The notes under the pieces were generated by a model that was not told the DNA's origin, searched no databases, and saw nothing but the letters and a program-made list of their open reading frames with translations. The translations under genes were made by a program, and so were the position numbers. Shown here piece after piece: positions 47,478 through 56,973 of a stretch of 64,000 nt of DNA (position 1 is its first letter; each line of letters opens with the position of its first letter). The stretch is from Rhodospirillaceae bacterium (GTDB lineage Bacteria; Pseudomonadota; Alphaproteobacteria; Rhodospirillales; Rhodospirillaceae). The stretch spans positions 36,692-100,691 of the forward strand of contig JAQWRV010000015.1 of NCBI GenBank assembly GCA_029243545.1, read 5' to 3'.

Positions 47478-48134
47478 ATGATTGACTGGCCAATCGATCC
47501 CGCGCGCACTGCGCTTATCAATGTTGATCTGCAAAATGTTTTCGTTGAAGGGTTTGAAATCTCGGCCACGGACGGGCCGGACGTGGTGCAGCGGTTAAAC
47601 AAGCTGTCCCGGGTGTGCCGTGAACACGGCATGATGGTGATTCACACCATCAACGAGCTGCGTGACGATGGCTCCAATCGCGGCATCGCCGCCGAAGTTG
47701 TGACAGCCTACTTACAAAGCACAGGCGCTAACCGCCGCGGCGGCATCACCGCCGGCACCGATGGAGCCAAGCTGCATGACTCGCTCGAGGTCGAGCCTTC
47801 CGATGTGCTTCTGACCAAACCCCGTTTCGGTGCATTCACAGGAACAGACCTGGATCTCATTCTTCGGTCCAACGGCATTGATTCCGTTATCATCGGTGGT
47901 ATCGCTACCAATGTGTGCTGTGACACCACGGCGCGCGAAGCTAATCAGCGCGATTACAAAGTGTTCTTTCTATCAGACGGTACCGGCAACCACGGCATGC
48001 AGGGGCTGTCGGCAGAAGAAATTAAGGCCGCGACCCTGGCCGCTGTGCGCCTCGCTTTTGGTCAGGTGCTGACGGTCGGTAAAACCATTGAAAAGATTCG
48101 TGATGGCGGCGCTGAAATTATCGCTGCGGAATAG
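47478..48134 (+). CDS. Isochorismatase-like cysteine hydrolase
   Basis: This 218-residue alpha/beta hydrolase of the isochorismatase family has the catalytic Asp in ALINVDLQNVFVEGFE, the Lys region LLTKPRFGAFTGTDLDLILR, and the nucleophilic Cys in IIGGIATNVCCDTTAREANQ. Such enzymes act on N-carbamoyl compounds, nicotinamide, ureas or biuret. The substrate is unknown. CTGGAGGAG stands before the ATG. Confidence 0.9.
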   Translation: MIDWPIDPARTALINVDLQNVFVEGFEISATDGPDVVQRLNKLSRVCREHGMMVIHTINELRDDGSNRGIAAEVVTAYLQSTGANRRGGITAGTDGAKLHDSLEVEPSDVLLTKPRFGAFTGTDLDLILRSNGIDSVIIGGIATNVCCDTTAREANQRDYKVFFLSDGTGNHGMQGLSAEEIKAATLAAVRLAFGQVLTVGKTIEKIRDGGAEIIAAE

Positions 48135-48185
48135 CGTTAGACAAGTCGCGCCTGAGGTGCGCAGACAAAAGTCTGTGGAAGTATC

Positions 48186-48572
48186 TCAGGCGGCGGTCTG
48201 TATATCCCGGTTGCTAATATGATTTTCCAGGTTTACCACGGCGGCCAAAACTTCTGCGGCCGTATCGACATCCACACTTAGCTCACCCAAAGTTACTGAC
48301 AGGCGACCGGCGACCAAAGCGAAGCGTGTTTAGTTGAGGTTCATTTTATTGACCATGGGGCGATGAACGTTACGCATGTACACCGTAGTAAACTTTGGTG
48401 TTTCGGCCATGACGGAGCTGAGGAAGCTGACCTTCGGCTTGCGCTGATGGTCCATTCTGCTTTTTTCGAAGAACGGCGATAATTCTGAGTCGGCGAGGAT
48501 CTTCTTGTAGAAAACATCCACAGCAGCGATTACCGCATCCCGACCACCAATCCAGTCCAACAAAGCCGTCAT
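48186..48572 (-). pseudogene. Truncated hemoglobin, interrupted by an in-frame stop
   Basis: The minus frame reads LLDWIGGRDAVIAAVDVFYK, ILADSELSPFFEKSRMDHQR, YMRNVHRPMVNKMNLN, then TAA (forward 48330-48332), and in the same frame TRFALVAGRLSVTLGELSVD to a TGA at 48186. This is a group I truncated hemoglobin with the proximal His in NVHRPMV; homologues continue LNDxHF where the TAA lies, so one codon changed. It would bind haem and O2 or NO. The second half is otherwise intact, so the change is recent or an error. Confidence 0.8.
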
Positions 48573-48845
48573 TCTAGTCTCCTGGCATAGTCGATTTTTC
48601 GTGGAATACCGTCTAACGGCATCCCGGCTTCAGGAGCAGATTCTAGGAATGACAGCCTCTCAGGCCCATGGGGGCATCGGGTCACTATCCGTTTGCCCTT
48701 AGAAAAAAGCCCAAATTATCCTTTTGCCACTGTGAGTTAACGTCTCTACGCGTTGTTTTAGGTAGCCGTTTTGTCTAAAAATCATATAAGGAGATGGCCG
48801 CCAAACGAATAAATCGGAAACGGCCTAATTGAGCGAGGGACAAAC

Positions 48846-51767
48846 ATCTCAAACCCCACCTTCCTAACTGGCGCGAACGCCACGTTCGTCGCAGAACTTT
48901 ACACGCGCTTTCTGGCTGACACGGCCTCGGTCGATCCGTCCTGGGGTGCCTTTTTCCGTGATCTCGGTGACGACGCGGGAGACCTACTTCATGAGCTCAA
49001 TGGCGCGGCCTGGGCACCCTCTGAGGCGGCTGTTATCGGCGTCGCTGACGATGACGCGCCCCCTGTCAAGAAAGGCAGAACTGGCGGGCAAGCCTCCGCG
49101 CCGGCAGACCCGTCCGCGCTGCGTCAGCAAACCCAAGATTCTATTCATGCGCTACAACTCATTCGCGCCTATCGCGCCCGTGGCCACCAGATCGCCAATC
49201 TGGATCCACTTAAACTGCAAGCGCCAGAACTCCATCCTGAGCTTGACCCTAAGACCCATGGCTTTGATGAATCTGACATGGACCGGGAGATTTATCTCGG
49301 CGGTGTCATGGGCATGGAGAGCGCCACATCCCGGCAAATGATTGACAGCTTAAAGGCGACCTATTGCGCCACCATCGGTGTCGAGTTCACGCACATTCAA
49401 GATCCCGATCAGAAGTACTGGCTGCAAAAACGCATTGAGGGTGATCGTAACCACACCGACTTTTCCGAGAGCGGCAAAAAACTTATTCTTGAGCGTATGA
49501 CCGAAGCGGAAGGCTTTGAGAAATTTCTCGGCACCAAATACACCGGCACCAAACGGTTCGGCCTTGATGGTGGTGAATCGTCCATTCCGGCCATCGAACA
49601 AATCATCAAAGTCGGTGGCAAACTCGGTGTTGAACAAATCGTGCTCGGGATGGCCCATCGCGGCCGGCTCAACATTCTCGTCAACATCATGCATAAGCCG
49701 TTCACGGCGATATTCTCCGAGTTTCAGGGCAATTCACCGAACCCGGAAGACGTCGAAGGCTCCGGCGATGTGAAGTACCACCTCGGCACATCAGCGGATC
49801 GCGACTTTGACGGTAACACCGTTCATCTGTCATTGACGGCCAATCCGTCTCACTTGGAAGTGGTGGATCCAGTTGTCCTCGGCAAGGTGCGGGCCAAGCA
49901 GGAACAGCTCGACGATGCTGAGCGTCATAAAGTTATGGGCTTGCTGCTGCATGGTGACGCCGCATTTGCCGGCCAGGGCATCATCGCCGAGTGCTTTGGC
50001 TTCTCGCAAATTGAAGGCTACACTACCGGCGGCACCATCCACTTTGTCATCAACAACCAAATCGGCTTTACCACCACACCGCAATACAGCCGGTCCGGTT
50101 TGTACTGCACAGACATTGCCAAGATGGTCGAGGCGCCGATCTTCCACGTCAACGGCGACGACCCTGAAGCGGTAGTCCATTGCGCCCGCATTGCTATGGA
50201 GTTCCGTCAGGAGTTTGGCGTCGATGCGGTGCTGGATCTGGTTTGCTATCGCCGCCACGGTCACAATGAAGGTGATGAACCCAAGTTCACTCAGCCGCTG
50301 ATGTACGACAGGATCGGCGATCATCCGACCGCCCGTGACATCTACGCTAGCCAGTTGGTGGCAGAAGGTCTGTACACACAAGAACAAGCCGACATGCAGA
50401 TGAGCCAATTCCTGCACATGATGGAGGTAGATTTTGAATCTGCGGCCTCCTACCGCCCTAACAAAGCCGATTGGCTTGAAGGGGCCTGGAAAGGGCTCGA
50501 TCAGCTGGCCGGTGAAGAAGAATATCAGGAGCACGACACCGGTGTTGCCGACAAGACTCTCAAGGAAGTCGGGTATGTTATTTCTGAAGTGCCAGCGGAT
50601 TTCAATATTAATACTAAAATCGCCCGTCAGCTCAAAGCCAAACGCAAGGCCATCGACACAGGCGAAGGTATCGATTGGGCCACAGCCGAAGCGCTAGCGT
50701 TCGGCACGCTTTTGATTGAAGGTGCCCCGGTGCGCTTGTCCGGGCAGGATTGCAGCCGCGGTACGTTTTCCCAACGTCATGTCTCCTTGGTCGATCAGCA
50801 GACCGAAGAGCGTTATGTCATGACCAATAATATTCGAAAAGATCAGGCTTTCTTTGAGGTCATCGACAGCCCGCTCTCTGAACTGTCAATCGTCGGTTTC
50901 GAATATGGCTACTCGCTGGCCGAACCCCATGCCCTGGTCATGTGGGAAGCCCAGTTTGGAGATTTCTCCAACGCGGCCCAGATGATCATCGATCAGTTCA
51001 TTTCCTCCGGCGAGAGCAAATGGCTGCGCTTGTCGGGCTTGGTAATGCTTCTGCCGCACGGTTTTGAGGGTCAGGGTCCGGAACACTCTTCCGCCCGTTT
51101 TGAGCGCTACCTGCAGATGTGTGGTCAGGATAACTGGCAGGTCTGTAACCTGACCACGCCAGCTAATTATTTTCATGCTCTGCGCCGTCAAGTCCGCCGG
51201 GATTTTCGCAAGCCTTTGGTGATCATGACGCCTAAGTCTCTGCTGCGGCACAAGCGCTGCATCAGCCCGCTCAAAGATATGAACGCTACGTCGCAGTTTC
51301 AGCGGGTCATCGGTGAGACAGAAAAACTGGTTGCTAATACCAAGGTCCGCCGCATCGTACTGTGTGCGGGTAAAGTCTACTTCGATCTTTTGCAGGCCCG
51401 CGAAGGCGCCGGTATCAACGATGTCGCCATTATCCGTGTCGAGCAGCTTTATCCCTGGCCCAAAGAAACACTCGGCAAGATTCTTGGCAAATACAAGAAC
51501 GCTGAAGTGGTGTGGTGTCAGGAAGAGCCCGCCAACATGGGCAGCTGGACCTTCGTCGACCGTCGTATCGAATACATGCTTGAAGACATAGACATCAAAG
51601 CCAAACGGCCGGTTTATGCAGGACGTTTACCCGCAGCTTCGCCGGCTACTGGCTTGATGAAAGTGCATGTAAACGAACAGAACAATCTCGTGAACTGGGC
51701 GCTCAACACGCCGCTCGATGAGATTCCACAACCCTTTAAACGTTTAACCAAGCTGGCGGCCGAGTAA
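48846..51767 (+). CDS. sucA: 2-oxoglutarate dehydrogenase E1 component SucA, with no canonical start codon
   Basis: This is the thiamine-diphosphate subunit of the 2-oxoglutarate dehydrogenase complex (973 residues if ATC 48846 is used). The N-terminal binding region reads SNPTFLTGANATFVAELYTR and SVDPSWGAFFRDL. Later motifs are GMAHRGRLNILVNI, HLSLTANPSHLEVVDPVVLG, the ThDP site VNGDDPEAVVHCARIAMEFR and CYRRHGHNEGDEPKFTQPLM. The frame is open from 48812 but has no ATG, GTG or TTG before 49278, which would cut 144 residues. ATC at 48846, after AGGGA, stands where homologues have Met. It is followed by sucB and lpdA. Confidence 0.95.
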   Translation: MSNPTFLTGANATFVAELYTRFLADTASVDPSWGAFFRDLGDDAGDLLHELNGAAWAPSEAAVIGVADDDAPPVKKGRTGGQASAPADPSALRQQTQDSIHALQLIRAYRARGHQIANLDPLKLQAPELHPELDPKTHGFDESDMDREIYLGGVMGMESATSRQMIDSLKATYCATIGVEFTHIQDPDQKYWLQKRIEGDRNHTDFSESGKKLILERMTEAEGFEKFLGTKYTGTKRFGLDGGESSIPAIEQIIKVGGKLGVEQIVLGMAHRGRLNILVNIMHKPFTAIFSEFQGNSPNPEDVEGSGDVKYHLGTSADRDFDGNTVHLSLTANPSHLEVVDPVVLGKVRAKQEQLDDAERHKVMGLLLHGDAAFAGQGIIAECFGFSQIEGYTTGGTIHFVINNQIGFTTTPQYSRSGLYCTDIAKMVEAPIFHVNGDDPEAVVHCARIAMEFRQEFGVDAVLDLVCYRRHGHNEGDEPKFTQPLMYDRIGDHPTARDIYASQLVAEGLYTQEQADMQMSQFLHMMEVDFESAASYRPNKADWLEGAWKGLDQLAGEEEYQEHDTGVADKTLKEVGYVISEVPADFNINTKIARQLKAKRKAIDTGEGIDWATAEALAFGTLLIEGAPVRLSGQDCSRGTFSQRHVSLVDQQTEERYVMTNNIRKDQAFFEVIDSPLSELSIVGFEYGYSLAEPHALVMWEAQFGDFSNAAQMIIDQFISSGESKWLRLSGLVMLLPHGFEGQGPEHSSARFERYLQMCGQDNWQVCNLTTPANYFHALRRQVRRDFRKPLVIMTPKSLLRHKRCISPLKDMNATSQFQRVIGETEKLVANTKVRRIVLCAGKVYFDLLQAREGAGINDVAIIRVEQLYPWPKETLGKILGKYKNAEVVWCQEEPANMGSWTFVDRRIEYMLEDIDIKAKRPVYAGRLPAASPATGLMKVHVNEQNNLVNWALNTPLDEIPQPFKRLTKLAAE

Positions 51768-51826
51768 CGCCACTCTTTTGAACCCACAAGGCCCTGCTGG
51801 GCCAAACTGTGAGAACCGGGGACGCT

Positions 51827-53071
51827 ATGTCGACTGAGATCAAGGTACCGCAACTGGGTGAATCCGTCAGTGAAGCCACCATCGCCAAATGGTTCAAGAA
51901 AGTCGGCGATTCTGTCGCCGTCGATGAGCCGCTGGTCGAGTTGGAAACCGATAAGGTTACGGTCGAAGTGCCGTCTCCCGTCGCTGGTGCGCTGGAAGAA
52001 ATTATCGCCCAGCAAGGCGATGATGTAGAAGTGGGTGCCTTGCTGGCCACGCTGGCAGAGGGCGCCGCAGGTGCTGCTGTCTCAAAAGCCCCAGCCAAAG
52101 CTGAAGCCAGAAAAGAAGCACTCAAAGCGGCCGCACCCGCGCTTGCCAAAGAAGCGCCAAAGCCGGCCGCTGCCGCCGCTGTAACATCATCTATCGCCGC
52201 TGACCACCCTCTGGCGCCGTCGGTCCGCCGTCTGGTTGATGAACACAATCTTGATCCCAAAACCATTCCTGCCACCGGTAAGAACGGCCGTCTCACCAAG
52301 GGTGACGTCCTGCAATATGTGGCCTCCGGCGGTGAGGGCATGACCGCGCCGACTGTGCCGGATCGTGGCCCGCGCGAAGAACGGGTCAAGATGACCCGCC
52401 TGCGCCGCCGCATCGCCGACCGCCTTAAGGAAGCGCAGAACACCGCAGCCACGCTGACCACCTTCAACGAAGTGGACATGAGCGCGGTGATGAACGCCCG
52501 CAAGCAATACCAAGACGCTTTTGTTAAAAAGAACGGCATCAAACTGGGTTTCATGTCTTTCTTCGCCAAGGCCAGCGTCAACGCGTTGAAAGAACTGCCC
52601 GCCGTGAATGGTTCCATCGAAGGCACTGAGATGGTCTACAAAAACTACTACGACATTGGCGTCGCCGTCGGCACACCGACAGGTCTGGTGGTGCCCGTGG
52701 TGCGTGATTGTGATCTCAAGGGTCTGGCTGAAATTGAAGCCGACATCTCCGGCTATGGCCGCAAAGCCCGTGACGGCAAGCTGACAGTGGCAGAAATGAG
52801 CGGCGGTACGTTCACCATTTCCAATGGCGGCATTTACGGCTCCATGTTGTCGACGCCGATCCTCAACACGCCGCAGTCGGCCATCCTCGGCATACACAAC
52901 ATCACCCAGCGCGCCATGGTCATGCACGACGGCTCCATCCAGGCGCGGCCGATGATGTATCTAGCCTTGTCTTACGATCACCGCATCGTCGACGGGCGCG
53001 AAGCGGTGACCTTTCTGGTCCGGGTCAAGCAATGCCTCGAAGACCCCGCCCGCATGCTCTACGACGTATAA
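51827..53071 (+). CDS. sucB: Dihydrolipoyllysine succinyltransferase (E2) SucB
   Basis: This 414-residue core subunit has a lipoyl domain with the modified Lys in [20 protein letters not shown], a linker rich in Ala/Lys, the E1/E3-binding domain [20 protein letters not shown], and a catalytic domain with the active His in [19 protein letters not shown]. The ATG at 51827 ([20 protein letters not shown]) matches the family start. Confidence 0.97.
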   Translation: MSTEIKVPQLGESVSEATIAKWFKKVGDSVAVDEPLVELETDKVTVEVPSPVAGALEEIIAQQGDDVEVGALLATLAEGAAGAAVSKAPAKAEARKEALKAAAPALAKEAPKPAAAAAVTSSIAADHPLAPSVRRLVDEHNLDPKTIPATGKNGRLTKGDVLQYVASGGEGMTAPTVPDRGPREERVKMTRLRRRIADRLKEAQNTAATLTTFNEVDMSAVMNARKQYQDAFVKKNGIKLGFMSFFAKASVNALKELPAVNGSIEGTEMVYKNYYDIGVAVGTPTGLVVPVVRDCDLKGLAEIEADISGYGRKARDGKLTVAEMSGGTFTISNGGIYGSMLSTPILNTPQSAILGIHNITQRAMVMHDGSIQARPMMYLALSYDHRIVDGREAVTFLVRVKQCLEDPARMLYDV

Positions 53072-53083
53072 GGTTGAACCATC

Positions 53084-54508
53084 ATGAGTGACTTTTCTTA
53101 CGACGTCATCGTCATCGGCGGCGGCCCCGGCGGTTACGTCTGTGCCATCCGCGCCGCGCAACTGGGCCTAAAAACCGCCTGTATTGAAAGCCGCGGTAGC
53201 CTTGGCGGGACATGCCTCAACTTAGGCTGTATTCCCTCAAAGGCGCTGTTGCAGTCATCGCATTTGTATGAAGAAGCCAACCACCACTTCGCCGGTCACG
53301 GCATCAAGGTGGATGGTCTTAAGCTCGACCTAAAAACCATGATGGGCCGCAAAAATGATGTGGTCACCCAGCTCACCCAGGGCATTGAATTTCTATTAAA
53401 GAAAAACAAGATTGACTACCTCAAGGGCTTCGGTAGCATTTCAAGAACGGTAACCGGCGCCCACGAAGTCACCGTTAAACCAGGCGGCAAAGGCAAAGCT
53501 CAAAAGTACACCGCCAAGAACGTGGTCATCGCCACTGGGTCCGAAGTCACGCCTCTACCGGGCGTCGAGATTGATGAGAAGAAAATAGTCAGCTCCACAG
53601 GCGCGCTTGATCTCGCCAAGGTGCCAAAGTCCATGGTCATAATCGGCGCGGGCGTCATTGGGCTGGAAATGGGGTCTGTCTGGCGCCGCCTCGGGGCCGA
53701 GGTCACGGTGGTCGAGTATTTGGACTGCATTCTGCCGCCCATGGATGCGGAAGTGCGTAAACAAATGCAGCGGATCCTGGAAAAGCAGGGCCTTCAGTTC
53801 AAGCTGGGCGCCAAGGTCACGGAAGCCAAAGCGAGCAAGACGGGCGTGTCCGTTAAAGTCGAATCGGCTGCTGGCGGTAAAGCGGAAACCCTCAAAGCTG
53901 ATGTGGTGCTGGTCGCTATTGGCCGCCGCCCCTACATTGAGAATCTCGGGCTCGATAATGCGGGCGTTAAGGTCACCGACCGTGGGTTTGTCGAAGTGGA
54001 TGATCACTTCCAAACCAATGTGGAAGGCATCTTTGCCATCGGCGATGTCATCGGCGGCATGATGCTGGCCCACAAAGCCGAAGACGAAGGCGTGGTCGTG
54101 GCCGAGTCGCTCACGGGGCTAACACCGCACATCAATTACGATGCCATCGCCTCGGTGGTTTACACTTGGCCCGAAGTGGCTGGCGTCGGCAAGACGGAAG
54201 AGCAACTCAAAGACGCCGGCATCAAATATAAGTCTGGCAAGTTTCCCTTTACGGCCAACTCCCGCGCCCGCTCCAATGGCGAATCAGACGGCTTCGTCAA
54301 AATTCTCGCCGATGCGGAAAGCGATGAACTGCTCGGTTGTCACATCATCGGACCCGCCGCCGGTGATCTGATTATGGAAGTCTCTGTGGGTATGGAGTTT
54401 GCCGCCTCGGCCGAAGACATTGCCCGCACCTGCCACGCTCACCCGCAATTGGGCGAAGCGGTGAAGGAAGCCGCCCTGGCTGTGGATAAACGACCTATTC
54501 ATATGTAG
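53084..54508 (+). CDS. lpdA: Dihydrolipoamide dehydrogenase (E3)
   Basis: This 474-residue flavoprotein reoxidises lipoamide with NAD. It has [20 protein letters not shown], the redox cysteines in [19 protein letters not shown], the NAD fold [32 protein letters not shown], and the catalytic [15 protein letters not shown]. It completes sucA-sucB-lpdA, 12 bases after sucB. Confidence 0.97.
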   Translation: MSDFSYDVIVIGGGPGGYVCAIRAAQLGLKTACIESRGSLGGTCLNLGCIPSKALLQSSHLYEEANHHFAGHGIKVDGLKLDLKTMMGRKNDVVTQLTQGIEFLLKKNKIDYLKGFGSISRTVTGAHEVTVKPGGKGKAQKYTAKNVVIATGSEVTPLPGVEIDEKKIVSSTGALDLAKVPKSMVIIGAGVIGLEMGSVWRRLGAEVTVVEYLDCILPPMDAEVRKQMQRILEKQGLQFKLGAKVTEAKASKTGVSVKVESAAGGKAETLKADVVLVAIGRRPYIENLGLDNAGVKVTDRGFVEVDDHFQTNVEGIFAIGDVIGGMMLAHKAEDEGVVVAESLTGLTPHINYDAIASVVYTWPEVAGVGKTEEQLKDAGIKYKSGKFPFTANSRARSNGESDGFVKILADAESDELLGCHIIGPAAGDLIMEVSVGMEFAASAEDIARTCHAHPQLGEAVKEAALAVDKRPIHM

Positions 54509-54746
54509 AGCCTGGCGGCACCAGAATATGTTGGAGTAACCCTCGGCAGTCCGACACTCAAAGCTCTCGTCGTTCTAATCGCTACTAAATGTGAGTGAAC
54601 TGCAAAACCTATCCATAGAAATAATAATAGCTGGGCCCGCTTTAAACCTGTTAGCGGACATTCGTTTATAGGCCACAGACTTCCGCTTCTAGCCATAGGC
54701 GGACATGAGACAACTATGCATTAGGCTGACGCGGACTCCGCGCGTT

Positions 54747-55079
54747 CTAAGTATCCTCGGTGAGCATCAAGATATCGATAGAGCGTGTTGCCACGGGATA
54801 AGATGCGGAATGGGGTGCACCTTTGGGTACCCGGTACCATTCCCCCGGTCCGTAGGATTTGGTCTCTCCGTTGAGGGTGAAGTGCAATTCACCCTCCAGC
54901 ACCACACCAAGGTTCTCGGACTCATGAGTATGCTCGTCCAGGGCAAAACCAGCGTCGTAGTTACTGAATAATATTTGCCAACCGTTCTCAGCCTTTACCC
55001 CGGTGATGTCATATACCTTGGCGTCTTCGGCGCCCCAGAACTTGGACAGGGCTTTGAGTTCTTCGGGAAAATCGGTCAT
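54747..55079 (-). CDS. Cupin domain protein
   Basis: This 110-residue single cupin has motif 1 in FALDEHTHESENLGVVLEGE (HxH and Glu) and motif 2 in YGPGEWYRVPKGAPHSASYP with the His, as a metal-binding barrel. It could be an enzyme or a small sensor. A divergent stretch of 192 bases separates it from the MFS gene. Confidence 0.85.
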   Translation of the reverse strand: MTDFPEELKALSKFWGAEDAKVYDITGVKAENGWQILFSNYDAGFALDEHTHESENLGVVLEGELHFTLNGETKSYGPGEWYRVPKGAPHSASYPVATRSIDILMLTEDT

Positions 55080-55271
55080 ATCTGCACACGTTCTTGTTTA
55101 CGATGTAAATTTTGTCGTGAGCATAACACCCCATTTTCTAAATAAAGAAATATAATGGGGGTGCTCCACACTGTCTCCGTAAGGGTGAAATACACCATCA
55201 CAACGGTCCTCTCAAGCGTGTTGGACATATGTAGACTTCTCGGCAAAAGAACAAACTAAGAATGATACGAC

Positions 55272-56639
55272 TTATGGCCTCTTCTCATTAAGTTCGGCCA
55301 GGTCTGCTGCGCTTTGGCGGTAATGTCTGTAACCCCACAACATCGCCACATTCATAATGAGTCCGTAAAACACGGCCGTGAGAGCCATGCCGTATTTAAG
55401 CGCGGACGGATCTCCGAACAGATCTGTGATCAATCCAACCATGGGCGGACCGAACATGGCACCAAGCAGATTTGTGAACAGCCATAACAATGCTGTGGCT
55501 TGCCCGCGCAATTCGCTTGGGGAAATGGCAACAATGGCCGAAGGGATTGTCCCCGCATTAATGGACATCCCCAAATACAGGACGAATAACATGAAAACAC
55601 CGAGTTCCGGTGTCGGCATGAGTGGAAACAGGGCGAAGGATGGAAACGCAATAGCGCACCCAATAAACATGGTTATGTAGGGGCCATTGTGCATGCCCCT
55701 GCGAATGAACCAGGCCGCAAGCCAACCACCAAAGTTCGCCCCGATCAGGCCGGCCGCGACAAGCGCAACACCCATGGCCAATCCACTTTGACCGATCCCC
55801 CAACCCCAGGTCCGTTCAAACAGAGCAGCGGACCAAAAACTGGCGCTCCCAATTCCCGATATACCAATGGCACAGAGGTAAATGGCGCCGTACGACTGCC
55901 AATGCCTTTTTACGTATTGGAAGGCCTCGCCAATGGTCGGCGCATCGGCGTCGGCACCCGAAGCGGTTTTCGAGCGTTCCTGGCGCGGCGGTTCCCGAAC
56001 CGTTAAATAAAAGATGATAGCCACCACTATGCCCGGCAAGCCGACGGCCAAAAACGCCGTTTGCCAGCCGAGGAGTTCTCCAAAAACCGGTAGGACAATG
56101 GGTGGCATGTTGCGCACCATCTCAACCAACTGGCCTCCGAGAATATAAGTGGCGCCAGCACCAATCGTGTTTCCCGATATCCAAAACGCTAAAGCCCGTG
56201 GCCGGGTTTCTTTTGGAAAATAATCACAGATCAAAGACAGAGACGAAGGTGAAAGACCAGCTTCACCAACGCCCACACCGATGCGCGCGGCAAGCAGAGT
56301 GATGAAGGTCTTAGCGAGACCACAGACGGCCGTTAGGATCGACCAGAAGATGATGGCGAGCGTAATAATGACCCGCCGGTTTTTACGGTCGGCCAGCCAG
56401 CCAAAGGGCAGACCCATGACGACAAAAAACAGCACAAAGGCGGGACCAAGCAGGATGCCGATTTGAAAATCTGAAAGCTGGAGGGTGGCTTTAATCGGCT
56501 CGATCAACAGGCTAAGAATATACCGGTCAATATAGGAAAGCGTGTACGTCCCGAATAGCAGCACGACCACATACCAAGCATAACCGGCCCGCGGATAAGC
56601 AGTGTCTTCTATAGGGTTGCTGACGACTTGATCGGTCAC
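55272..56639 (-). CDS. MFS transporter (spinster-like)
   Basis: This 455-residue protein has 12 membrane segments. It has TYTLSYIDRYILSLLIEPIK at the N-terminus, GLPFGWLADRKNRR (the MFS loop 2-3 motif), and GEAGLSPSSLSLICDYFPKE between segments 4 and 5. It resembles the spinster/hexuronate-like MFS group. The solute is unknown. Confidence 0.88.
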   Translation of the reverse strand: MTDQVVSNPIEDTAYPRAGYAWYVVVLLFGTYTLSYIDRYILSLLIEPIKATLQLSDFQIGILLGPAFVLFFVVMGLPFGWLADRKNRRVIITLAIIFWSILTAVCGLAKTFITLLAARIGVGVGEAGLSPSSLSLICDYFPKETRPRALAFWISGNTIGAGATYILGGQLVEMVRNMPPIVLPVFGELLGWQTAFLAVGLPGIVVAIIFYLTVREPPRQERSKTASGADADAPTIGEAFQYVKRHWQSYGAIYLCAIGISGIGSASFWSAALFERTWGWGIGQSGLAMGVALVAAGLIGANFGGWLAAWFIRRGMHNGPYITMFIGCAIAFPSFALFPLMPTPELGVFMLFVLYLGMSINAGTIPSAIVAISPSELRGQATALLWLFTNLLGAMFGPPMVGLITDLFGDPSALKYGMALTAVFYGLIMNVAMLWGYRHYRQSAADLAELNEKRP

Positions 56640-56973
56640 AAATTTACCCTGGCAGCGACCCTAAGCGCGGTGCGAATCAGCTCAGTTTGCCACCTTGCCT
56701 TTAACAATAAGGTGATTGTTAGACTCGCTTAACCCTAAAGTCCACTTTGGGTCAGAAGCGGAAAAACGACAAGCATCGCAAGTGAACTGCTTTTTGTAAG
56801 ACCCCGGATCTGTTTTCGGTAGCAAAGCGAACCCAGTGTGATCATCAGTTGGATTGTAGTCGGCGAGAGAAATTCCTTCATGAGGTTGTTCCTCGCAAAA
56901 CCGCCCTTCAAAGAACTAGATCGTTGGAAACACCACAGAAAATTTGTGGGCAGGGCTTGTCGAGGCGGGCGGT
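56640..56973. other. Intergenic stretch, no gene seen
   Basis: No ORF with protein-like composition is visible on either strand. It holds the upstream region of the MFS gene and the end region of the solute-binding gene, without a convincing terminator. Confidence 0.4.

Noticed and set aside
48794..48832. Twelve-codon leader ORF (MAAKRINRKRPN) before sucA
   Set aside because: The AAGGAG lies directly against the ATG with no spacing, so it cannot act as its ribosome site; no other support.
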